Assembly: GCA_900556285.1 (NCBI GenBank)
Contig: USOF01000006.1
Coordinates: 1-15,490 of the forward strand
From: an uncultured Collinsella sp.
Lineage (GTDB): Bacteria; Actinomycetota; Coriobacteriia; Coriobacteriales; Coriobacteriaceae
Length of the DNA stretch: 15,490 nucleotides
Reading direction: 5' to 3'
Position 1 is the stretch's first letter; every line of letters begins with the position of its first letter. The notes beneath the pieces were generated by a model. It was not told the origin of the DNA, searched no databases, and was given only the letters and a program-made list of their open reading frames with translations. Made by a program: the position numbers and the translations under genes. This document shows positions 1-5,471 of the stretch, one piece after another.

Positions 1-55
1 CGGCATACGAGATGCTCAGGACTCTCGTGGGCTCGGAGATGTGTATAAGAGACAG
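1..55. other. Illumina Nextera i7 adapter (artefact, not genomic)
   Basis: The first 13 bases are the tail of the P7 flow-cell primer. Bases 14-21 (GCTCAGGA) match the Nextera N704 index in primer orientation. Bases 22-36 are the transposon read-2 primer, with C at 22 where G is expected. Bases 37-55 (AGATGTGTATAAGAGACAG) are the Tn5 mosaic end. Genomic sequence starts at 56. Read on the minus strand, the adapter adds a false tail ending LLYTSPSPRES to the hypF frame. Confidence 0.97.
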
Positions 56-1629
56 GCCTGCTGGCGCGCCCACTGACTTGAAAGGTAGGTGGGGTGCAGG
101 TCGCACGCGATGGTGGTTTGCCGCAGGTCGAAGAGGCCGGTGAGGCGCTCGCGCGCGGCGTGCCACGCGTCGAGGGTTTCGGCGTTCTCTATGTCGCCGA
201 TATGCTGGGACAAGAAGCAGCTGGCCGAGCCGTCCGCGTTCTCGCGCGTGAGGGCGAGCGTGGCCTTCTGCTCGCTTCCGCACGCCAGGATGCAGGCGTC
301 CTGCGCGATGGGGGCGTTTTGGGTGGCGGGCGGCAATGGGCGTACGGGCAGCGGAAGGGGCTGCGGAGCGTACCCGCGGGCGCGGCGCACGGGCATGGCG
401 GTACCGTCGACGATGCACACCACGGAGTCGTCGTAGCGCGAGAGGATCGCGCGGTCGTTACCGAGCAACGCGTCGGCGATGCCGGCGGCAACGAGGTGTT
501 CCCAGGCAAGATCGTCGTCGGTCTCGATGGGCTCTTCGCTCAGGTTTCCGCTGGTCATGACGAGCGCGTGCATACCGCGGGCTTCTGCCGCGGCAAGCAG
601 CAGATGCTGAAGCGGGGTGTAGGGGAGCATAACGCCGAGCTCGGGCAGGTCGCGCGCGACGGACGGTGCGAGCGCGAGGGCGTCGGGAGAATCACCGCTC
701 TCGCAAACAGCACGTCGGCGCAGCAGCACAATGGGGCGAATGCTGCCGGCCAGCAAGCCGCGCTCAACGTCGCTGATATGGCACAGGCGTTCAGCGTCGG
801 CAAGGCTGCGCACCATAACGGCAAGTGGCTTGTTGCTGCGGCGTTTACGGCGGCGAAGTTCGGCTACCGCCTGCTCGTTGGAGGCGTCACAGGATAGATG
901 GAATCCGCCCAGGCCCTTGATGGCGACGATGCCACCAAGGGCCAGCAGCTCAACGCAGCGGTCGATAATGGCGTCGCTGGTCTCGCGCGTGGTGCCGACG
1001 GCCAGCGGCGCGGCGGCTTCGCCCGGCTCATCGCCCACGCTCGCTTCGCGCCACATGATATGCGGCCCGCAATTAAAGCAGGCATCGGGCTGCGCGTGAA
1101 AGCGACGGTCGAGCGGATTGGCATACTCCGCGGCACACTCAGGGCACATGGGAAAACGGTCCATCGAGGTAGCCGCTCGGTCATAAGGCAGCGATCGGAT
1201 GATGGTAAAGCGTGGGCCGCAGTTAGTGCAGTTGATAAAGGGGTAGTGATAGCGTCGGTCGGCGGGATCGAACAGCTCGCGCAGGCAATCGTCACAGGTG
1301 GCGATATCGGGCGAAACGAGCGTCGTGTGCGCGGTCTGGTCCTGCGACGCCACAATGCGAAAGCCCTGATCGTTAGCGGCATCCCAGTTGCCGGGTGCTA
1401 GGTCTACAACCTCGACATGCTCCACGCGAGACGCCGCAGGCGCATGCTCGGAAAGTGCGTCAACAAATTCGTCGAGCGACTCGCTTAGGGCGTGCGCCTC
1501 GATATGCACGCCGTCGCCCGCGTTGAGCACCCAGCCGCAAATGCCGTGCGCCATGGCCTCGCGATAAACAAACGGCCGCATGCCGACGCCCTGCACAATG
1601 CCCGTTACATGGATATGCGCATGTCGCAT
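56..1629 (-). CDS. hypF: HypF, [NiFe]-hydrogenase maturation carbamoyltransferase (3' end missing)
   Basis: HypF uses carbamoyl phosphate and ATP to make a carbamoyl adenylate and passes the carbamoyl group to the C-terminal Cys of HypE, the source of the CN ligands of the NiFe site; it is cytoplasmic. Visible in order: acylphosphatase domain (residues 1-95, with GIVQGVGMRPFV at 10-21); two zinc fingers with Cys at 112, 115, 134, 137, 162, 165, 184 and 187 (spacing 2-18-2-24-2-18-2, exactly the HypF pattern); YrdC/Sua5-like domain (about 215-425, with KPLAVMVR and TSGNLSEEP); start of the Kae1-like domain (ACGSEQKATLAL, SQHIGDIENAET, DLHPTYLSS). About 525 genuine residues remain of a usual 750-800. 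The frame then runs into adapter, so about 230 residues are lost to the contig edge; this is not a biological truncation. The ATG at 1629 is preceded by AAGGAGGG (1634-1641). It is the last visible gene of the nikR operon. Confidence 0.97.
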
Positions 1630-1658
1630 GCGACCCTCCTTCGTTGAAATGTGTGCTG

Positions 1659-2171
1659 TTACAGCCCCAGGCTCTGCTTGGTGGCGGCGCAGGTGAGCTC
1701 GCCGTGTTTGACGCCGCGCAGGCCCAGCAGGCGGTCGGCTAGTTCGTAGACGCGCTCGCCGCGACCCTTGAGCGCCAGAATCTCCAAGCAGTTGTGGTGA
1801 TCCAGATGCACGTGCATGGTCGATACGATCTCGTCGGTGTAGTCGTGCTGCACTTCGTCCAGGCGGCGCGTCAGGTCGCCGGTATGGTGGTCGTAGATCA
1901 TGGTGAGCGACCCGATAACATGCTCATCGGGCGTGCGCATCTGCTCCTTGGCGATCGAGGCGCGAATCAGGTCGCGCACGGCCTCGGAGCGGTTGGCAAC
2001 GTCGCCGCGGCGCGCGATCTGCTCGTCAAAACGGCGCAGCAGGTCGTCCGGTGCGGTAACCGAAAAGCGGACCAGCTCGGAGCCGGAGCCACTACAGTGG
2101 CAGCCCGCGTCACCGTCCGCCTCGTGCAGATGCTCGTGCTCGTACCCGCAGCCGTGCTCGTGTTCGGCCAC
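1659..2171 (-). CDS. nikR: NikR nickel-responsive regulator with His/Cys-rich N-terminal extension
   Basis: NikR is a tetrameric repressor or activator that binds DNA when Ni(II) occupies its ACT-like domain. The ribbon-helix-helix domain is at residues 33-75 (VRFSVTAPDDLLRRFDEQ, NRSEAVRDLIR). The square-planar nickel site is intact: H109, H120, H122 and C128 have the same spacing as E. coli H76, H87, H89 and C95. The protein is 170 residues against about 130-140 usual. The excess is a 32-residue N-terminal tail with six His (4, 6, 12, 14, 16, 25) and three Cys (8, 24, 26). The start is GTG (2169-2171), one base after the stop of the upstream small gene, so translation is probably coupled; no good Shine-Dalgarno sequence is visible. 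No other ATG or GTG lies before the RHH domain, which supports the extension as real. hypF follows 29 bp downstream. Confidence 0.93.
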   Translation of the reverse strand: MAEHEHGCGYEHEHLHEADGDAGCHCSGSGSELVRFSVTAPDDLLRRFDEQIARRGDVANRSEAVRDLIRASIAKEQMRTPDEHVIGSLTMIYDHHTGDLTRRLDEVQHDYTDEIVSTMHVHLDHHNCLEILALKGRGERVYELADRLLGLRGVKHGELTCAATKQSLGL

Positions 2172-2172
2172 G

Positions 2173-2421
2173 TTACACCAGCTTCACGGAGCCGACGGAG
2201 TTGTGGTCGGCCTCGATGGCCTCTTCGTAGCCCTCGAGTGCGTCGTGGGCCTCGTGCAGCGCGGCCATGGCTGCCTCGAGCTTGGCGCCGATGCGCTCCA
2301 TGTCAAAATTCTCGGTCGCATGCAGCAGCTGATGGCTCCACTCGTGAGCGAGCTCGATGGTGTCGTCGACCTGCTTGACGCTCATGGCAAGCTGGCTCAT
2401 GTTCATTCCAACATCATGCAT
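2173..2421 (-). CDS. Small His-containing helical protein, first gene of nikR-hypF operon
   Basis: 82 residues, not recognised as a named family. It is acidic and probably almost entirely alpha-helical (Ala, Glu, Leu, Met and His rich, no Cys, no membrane segment). One helix carries H26, H30 and H34 at i, i+4, i+8, followed by H56 and H59, a pattern that could bind a metal. The start ATG (2419-2421) has a clear AAGGAG (2429-2434) seven bases upstream. Its TAA lies one base before the nikR GTG, which indicates one mRNA and probably translational coupling. A role in nickel or metal handling is inferred from position and His spacing only. A four-helix or coiled-coil regulator partner is an alternative. 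Confidence 0.8.
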   Translation of the reverse strand: MHDVGMNMSQLAMSVKQVDDTIELAHEWSHQLLHATENFDMERIGAKLEAAMAALHEAHDALEGYEEAIEADHNSVGSVKLV

Positions 2422-2446
2422 GGAAAATCTCCTTTTGTATGGGGCA

Positions 2447-2460
2447 GTTCAGTGGTTCAG
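2447..2460. repeat. Direct repeat GTTCAG-TG-GTTCAG in operon leader
   Basis: Two identical hexamers separated by two bases lie between a possible minus-strand -10 (TAAAAT, 2462-2467) and the Shine-Dalgarno of the small gene, where an operator could sit. The repeat is direct, whereas known NikR operators are inverted repeats, so assignment to NikR is weak. Confidence 0.3.
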
Positions 2461-2496
2461 ATTTTACTACGCCCGCTCTGTGCGCAGCTGCATAAG

Positions 2497-2530
2497 AAAA
2501 CGGGTGCGAGTCTGTGTGACTCGCACCCGT
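2497..2530 (-). terminator. Intrinsic terminator of the thioredoxin gene
   Basis: A perfect 12-bp stem, ACGGGTGCGAGT (2500-2511) and ACTCGCACCCGT (2519-2530), with a 7-base loop. Read on the minus strand the stem is followed by TTTT (2500-2497). It separates trx from the nikR operon. On the plus strand no T-run follows, so it acts on the minus strand. About 110 bases of 3' UTR (2531-2642) lie between it and the trx stop, with nothing else recognisable. Confidence 0.88.
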
Positions 2531-2642
2531 TCACTGGGGGCTGTTTGTAACTACCATACTATCCGTGGTCGTCCGCGCCGCGCCCGGCAGTCCGGCGAGC
2601 GGTGCAAAAGCGCTCATGGACGGCGGGTAAGTAACAAGCGTA

Positions 2643-2963
2643 TTACAGATGCTTCTCCAGCAGCGCCTGCAGCCTCGCCTTGGGCAGAGCGCCAACCGAG
2701 CGGTCAATCTCCTCGCCGTTCTTAAACACAATCAGCGTGGGGATGCTCATGACGCCATACTTCATGGCCAGGTCCTGGTTGTCGTCGACGTTGCATTTGG
2801 CAACGGCAAGCTTGCCCGCCAGCTCATCGGCAACCTCGTCAACGATGGGCGACAGCGAACGGCAGGGCCCACACCAGGGAGCCCAAAAATCGACCAGCAC
2901 GGGAAGGCTGCCGTTGACGGTGGCGTCGAAGTTCTCGGGGGTAATCTGCTTAATGTCAGCCAT
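2643..2963 (-). CDS. trxA: Thioredoxin
   Basis: 106-residue cytoplasmic disulfide reductase of normal thioredoxin length. The active site WCGPC has C31 and C34. The buried Asp is D25 (LVDFWAPW) and the cis-Pro loop is SIPT with P75. The residues after the active site are RSLSP rather than the common KMIAP-type sequence, within family variation. The ATG at 2961-2963 was chosen because MADIKQIT matches the family N-terminus and GGAGGT (2968-2973) lies just upstream. A longer open frame to 3047 adds 28 residues of poor quality and was not used. The gene stands alone, closed by its own terminator. No thioredoxin reductase is visible nearby. Confidence 0.96.
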   Translation of the reverse strand: MADIKQITPENFDATVNGSLPVLVDFWAPWCGPCRSLSPIVDEVADELAGKLAVAKCNVDDNQDLAMKYGVMSIPTLIVFKNGEEIDRSVGALPKARLQALLEKHL

Positions 2964-3026
2964 GGTGACCTCCATAATGCGACGCGGCTCGGCCGCGTAA
3001 AACTCAGTACGACCGTGCTTATACCC

Positions 3027-3064
3027 AGCGGCCCGCAAAGCAACCACTCGCGGGCGGCTCTTTT
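3027..3064 (+). terminator. Terminator-like hairpin in trx upstream region
   Basis: AGCGGCCCGC (3027-3036) pairs with GCGGGCGGCT (3050-3059), one mismatch in ten, with a 13-base loop. The second arm is followed by CTTTTAT on the plus strand. No plus-strand gene lies just upstream, so it may instead be a structured trx leader or promoter-region element. The IS left end abuts its T-tract. Confidence 0.45.
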
Positions 3065-3082
3065 ATCAAAAGCGCCGCAAAA

Positions 3083-3104
3083 CCCCTTTCTTCAGATATG
3101 GGGA
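3083..3104. repeat. IS left-end hairpin
   Basis: CCCCT pairs with A-GGGG around a bulged T (3099), with the inner core TC-TTCA-GA. The layout, including the bulged T before GGGG, is the same as in the right-end hairpin. Such subterminal hairpins are the TnpA recognition sites. An outer pairing GCGCC (3072-3076) with GGCGC (3110-3114) can enclose it. Confidence 0.6.
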
Positions 3105-3114
3105 TATAAGGCGC

Positions 3115-3130
3115 ATCGGCGTCAGCCGAT
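3115..3130. repeat. Inverted repeat in IS left end
   Basis: ATCGGC, loop GTCA, GCCGAT: a perfect 6-bp stem just upstream of tnpA. It overlaps the proposed -35 of the tnpA promoter by one base, so its folding could affect tnpA expression. Confidence 0.55.
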
Positions 3131-3158
3131 ATACATATACGGCAGCAAGTGGTATACT
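3130..3158 (+). promoter_or_regulatory. Probable tnpA promoter giving a leaderless transcript
   Basis: TATACA (3130-3135, 4/6 to the -35 consensus), a 17-base spacer, then TATACT (3153-3158). The expected start of transcription is six to seven bases on, at or next to the A of the tnpA ATG (3165). No Shine-Dalgarno sequence is present before that ATG, which fits a leaderless mRNA. Confidence 0.5.
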
Positions 3159-3164
3159 GTTTTC

Positions 3165-3560
3165 ATGGATAGATACAGGAGCAACGACAACATAGTCTGG
3201 GACTGCGACTACCATGTGGTCTTCTGCCCGAAATACCGCAGGAAGGTGCTCGTGGACGGCATCGGCTCCCGCTTCGAGGAGATCGCGCACGAGGTCGCGG
3301 AGGAACTCGATTTCGAGATAAGGGAAATCAAGGTCATGCCCGACCGCGTGCACATGCTCGTCTCAGTCGACCCCCAGTTCGGCATCCACCGGGCCGTGAA
3401 GCGCATCAAGGGCAGGACCAGCCACGACCTGCGCGCCGAGTTCCCGCAGCTGAAGCGCAAGCTGCCGACGCTCTGGACGAACAGCTACTTCGTCTCGACC
3501 GTCGGCGGGGCGACGCCCGAGGCCGTCAGGCAGTATATCGAGGACCAGAGGAACGCGTGA
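3165..3560 (+). CDS. tnpA: TnpA, IS200/IS605 Y1 transposase, with altered HUH motif
   Basis: 131 residues. Y1 HUH single-strand transposase that cuts and rejoins the IS ends through a 5'-phosphotyrosine. The family pattern is clear: CDYHVVFCPKYRRKVL (14-29), LPTLWTNSYFVSTVGG (100-115) and the catalytic Tyr Y124 in QYIEDQ. The metal-binding motif normally reads D-H-V-H; here it reads D60-R61-V62-H63 (codon CGC in place of an expected CAC or CAT), so one metal ligand is missing. This copy may be impaired or inactive unless another residue substitutes. The C-terminus ends soon after the catalytic helix, shorter than IS608 TnpA (155 aa) but common in the family. The stop TGA overlaps the tnpB GTG start. 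Confidence 0.93.
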   Translation: MDRYRSNDNIVWDCDYHVVFCPKYRRKVLVDGIGSRFEEIAHEVAEELDFEIREIKVMPDRVHMLVSVDPQFGIHRAVKRIKGRTSHDLRAEFPQLKRKLPTLWTNSYFVSTVGGATPEAVRQYIEDQRNA

Positions 3561-4747
3561 GGGCCATGGACAAGACCTTCGAGTACCGCATATACCCGAG
3601 CGCCGAGCAGGAGGCCCTCCTGCAGAAGACCTTCGGCTGCTGCCGCTGGGTCTACAACAGGGTGCTGGCGATGAGGCGGGACGAGTACGCGCGGACGGGC
3701 AAATCGAGGCACATCAACTCCTACATCACCCAGATCCCCGCCTGGAAGAGGGCGGACGCGCCGTGGCTCTCCGAGGTGGACTCCATGGCACTGCAGCAGT
3801 CCCTGCGCGACCTGGACAAGGCATTTAAGAACTTCTTCCGCGCACCAGGCAAGGTGGGCTTTCCGAAGTTCAAGTCCAAACGCGCGGGGAGGAAGAGCTA
3901 CCGCACGAACGGCGTCGGGATAATCGACGCCAGGCACGTGAGGCTGCCAAAGCTGGGGACCGTCAGGGCGCGGGTGAGCCGTCCCGTGGAGGGGCGCGTC
4001 CTGTCCGCGACGGTCAAGCAGGTGCCGAGCGGCAAGTACTACGTGGCGATATGCTGCGCGGACGTCCCCGCCACGGACGCGCCGGCCCCGACCGTCGGGT
4101 TCCTGGGAGTCGATGCGGGAATACACGACATAGCCACCTGCTCCACGGGGGAGCGCCTGCCCAACCCCAAAAACCTGCAAAGGAGCGAGAGGAGGCTGGC
4201 GCGGGAGCAGCGGCGGCTCTCGCGCAAGCGGAAGGGCTCCGCAAATCGCGCCAGGCAGCGTGTCAGGGTCGCGCGGGCGCACGAGAAGGTTGCCAACCGG
4301 CGGAAGGACGCCCTGCACAAGTTCACGACGCATGCGGTGGGAGAAAGCCAAAACATCGCGGTCGAGGACCTGAACGTCAGGGGCATGCAGAGGAACCGCC
4401 GCCTCGCCAAGGCCGTGGGCGATGCCGCCATGTCGGAGCTGGCGCGCCAGCTCGAGTACAAATGCGCATGGTCGGGGCGCGGCTTCGTAAGGGTGGGCAG
4501 GTTCTATCCGTCCAGCAAGACGTGTTCCGCATGCGGTTACGTCTACAGGGGACTGACGCTGGCCGAACGGGTATGGGACTGCCCCGCGTGCGGCATGCGT
4601 CACGACCGCGACCTGAACGCCGCCGTCAACATCGCCCGCGAGGGAAGGAGAATCCTGGAAGGTACCGCAGGGCATGCGGGAACCGCGGCAGACGCCGCAA
4701 ACGCTTGTGGAGAGGGCGTAAGACCTACGGCTGCATGCGCAGTCTAG
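3557..4747 (+). CDS. tnpB: TnpB, RNA-guided RuvC-like nuclease of IS605
   Basis: 396 residues from GTG (3557, GTGA overlap with the tnpA stop), or 393 from ATG 3566. TnpB proteins are reRNA-guided DNA endonucleases, ancestors of Cas12, that cut donor sites left after IS excision. The N-terminal helix-turn-helix/wedge part (FEYRIYPSAEQEALL, FGCCRWVYNR) is followed by the split RuvC domain: D186 (GVDAGIHDIAT), E270 (NIAVEDLNVRGM), the zinc ribbon C323, C326, C342, C345 (CSACG, CPACG), and HDRDLNAAVNI with D350/D352. All catalytic positions are present and the length is normal, so nuclease activity is expected. The last 30 residues are low-complexity Ala/Gly-rich, where the gene overlaps the predicted reRNA. 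Confidence 0.95.
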   Translation: MRAMDKTFEYRIYPSAEQEALLQKTFGCCRWVYNRVLAMRRDEYARTGKSRHINSYITQIPAWKRADAPWLSEVDSMALQQSLRDLDKAFKNFFRAPGKVGFPKFKSKRAGRKSYRTNGVGIIDARHVRLPKLGTVRARVSRPVEGRVLSATVKQVPSGKYYVAICCADVPATDAPAPTVGFLGVDAGIHDIATCSTGERLPNPKNLQRSERRLAREQRRLSRKRKGSANRARQRVRVARAHEKVANRRKDALHKFTTHAVGESQNIAVEDLNVRGMQRNRRLAKAVGDAAMSELARQLEYKCAWSGRGFVRVGRFYPSSKTCSACGYVYRGLTLAERVWDCPACGMRHDRDLNAAVNIAREGRRILEGTAGHAGTAADAANACGEGVRPTAACAV

Positions 4748-4815
4748 GCAATTCTCGGTGAAGCAAGAATCCCCTGGCTTTAGCCATGGGGAGTGTCAAA
4801 TAATGGTGGGCACGC
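4650..4815 (+). ncRNA. Predicted TnpB reRNA (omega RNA) with guide at the right flank
   Basis: By analogy with ISDra2 and IS608, the 3' end of tnpB plus the right end forms the RNA scaffold, and the bases just outside the element (from 4800, ATAATGGTGGGCACGC) are the guide. Supporting structure: hairpin GCGGC-AGAC-GCCGC (4685-4698) inside tnpB and the right-end hairpin at 4770-4792. The 5' limit is a guess. Confidence 0.45.
4770..4792. repeat. IS right-end hairpin
   Basis: TCCCCTGGCT (4770-4779) pairs with AGCCA (4782-4786) and GGGGA (4788-4792) with one bulged T (4787). It is followed by GTGTCAA, the probable right cleavage site. This hairpin plus trailing TCAA is typical of IS605-group right ends. 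Confidence 0.75.
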
Positions 4816-4838
4816 AAACGATTGGAGAGCGCATACCT

Positions 4839-5408
4839 ATGTCACAAAGCCAGAAAAAAGAAGCCATCGCCCAGGCGGCCGAGCAGGAGCTCACATCGCT
4901 TGCGGTCCGTGGCGTGCGCATCGTGGGCAACGCGTGCTCGCCGATCGTGCTGGTCAAAGGCGATTTGGACGAGGCCGAGCGTTCGGGCGGCGAGCTGGCT
5001 GCCGGTCCGGACGGTGCTGCGCTGCGCAAGGCGCTTGGGGCCATCGGCTACGCGCCCGAGGATTTTTGCGTGCTGGCAAGCGTCGCCGGCGCAGGCGACG
5101 GAGCGGTCGCGGTGGGCGAGACGCTGCCGTGCGAGCTGTTCCGCGAGGCGCTTGAGGCTCTGGATCCCGAGGCGGTGCTGCTGCTCGATAACAGCGCGGC
5201 CGATGTCATGCGCGAAACCTACGCCGATATGCTCGTGGCGATTGATGACTTCGACACCGCCATGCTCAAGCCCGGCCTGGTCGCCCACGTGCAGGGGCGT
5301 CGCGTACTCGCACTCGATGGCTTTGAGGCCGCTCTGACCGACAAGGCGGCCAAGCAGCGCATGTGGGCCTACATTAAGCAGCTGACCCCGTCGGCCGCTC
5401 CGCTGTAA
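4839..5408 (+). CDS. Degenerate uracil-DNA glycosylase (family 4)-like protein
   Basis: 189 residues; no exact family recognised with certainty. The order of blocks resembles UDG family 4: a beta strand RIVGNACSPIVLVKGD (27-42) in the place of the GxGxxxAxxxxVGEAPG strand, then SGGELAAGPDGAALRKALGAIGYAPEDFCVLAS (49-81) like the GxAGxLLDxxLxxIGL...YITN block, and a C-terminal RRVLALDGFEAALTDKAAKQRMWAYIKQL like the strand plus W-x-x-L-K helix. The catalytic GE(A/G)PG motif and the HPS-type loop are not preserved and the Fe-S cysteines are absent. If the fold is right, it is probably a non-catalytic or altered-function member. ATG 4839 has GGAG (4824-4827) upstream. An in-frame extension to 4758 lies inside the IS end and is not native. 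The IS ends only 39 bp before this start, so native promoter sequence is probably displaced. Confidence 0.65.
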   Translation: MSQSQKKEAIAQAAEQELTSLAVRGVRIVGNACSPIVLVKGDLDEAERSGGELAAGPDGAALRKALGAIGYAPEDFCVLASVAGAGDGAVAVGETLPCELFREALEALDPEAVLLLDNSAADVMRETYADMLVAIDDFDTAMLKPGLVAHVQGRRVLALDGFEAALTDKAAKQRMWAYIKQLTPSAAPL

Positions 5409-5471
5409 CGGGCCTGCGCCGGCAAGGCGACCCGGGCGGTTGAGCCGCACCGCGAGTCCAGTGTCGCGCCC

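Larger units (their letters stand above)
3067..4799 (+). mobile_element. IS200/IS605-family insertion sequence (tnpA + tnpB)
   Basis: About 1.73 kb, a normal size for a two-gene IS605 member. These elements transpose as single-stranded circles, lack terminal inverted repeats and do not duplicate their target. The ends are inferred. The right end is a hairpin (4770-4792) followed by GTGTCAA, with a cut after TCAA (4796-4799) as in IS608. The left end is placed after TTTAT (3062-3066), 16 bases before a hairpin (3083-3104) whose sequence closely mirrors the right one (CCCCT, a C-TTYA-G loop core, ATGGGGA). The boundaries could be off by a few bases. Confidence 0.9.

Noticed and set aside
94..897. 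A 267-codon plus-strand open frame opposite hypF
   Set aside because: Antisense to clear HypF domains, low complexity, no ribosome site.
2531..2642. A 28-codon minus-strand peptide frame after trx (starting MSAFAPLAGL)
   Set aside because: No ribosome site, composition looks like untranslated GC-rich DNA, and it lies between the trx stop and its terminator.
2964..3047. Longer thioredoxin start adding 28 residues
   Set aside because: The extra residues match no thioredoxin N-terminus, there is no signal peptide, and GGAGGT precedes the ATG at 2963.
3485..4675. A 396-codon minus-strand open frame opposite tnpB
   Set aside because: tnpB on the plus strand has complete RuvC and zinc motifs; the minus translation is Pro/Arg/Val-rich with no motif.
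4758..4838. N-terminal extension of the UDG-like protein by 27 residues
   Set aside because: The extra codons are the right-end hairpin of the IS element and fuse by chance; ATG 4839 has a ribosome site and lies in host DNA.
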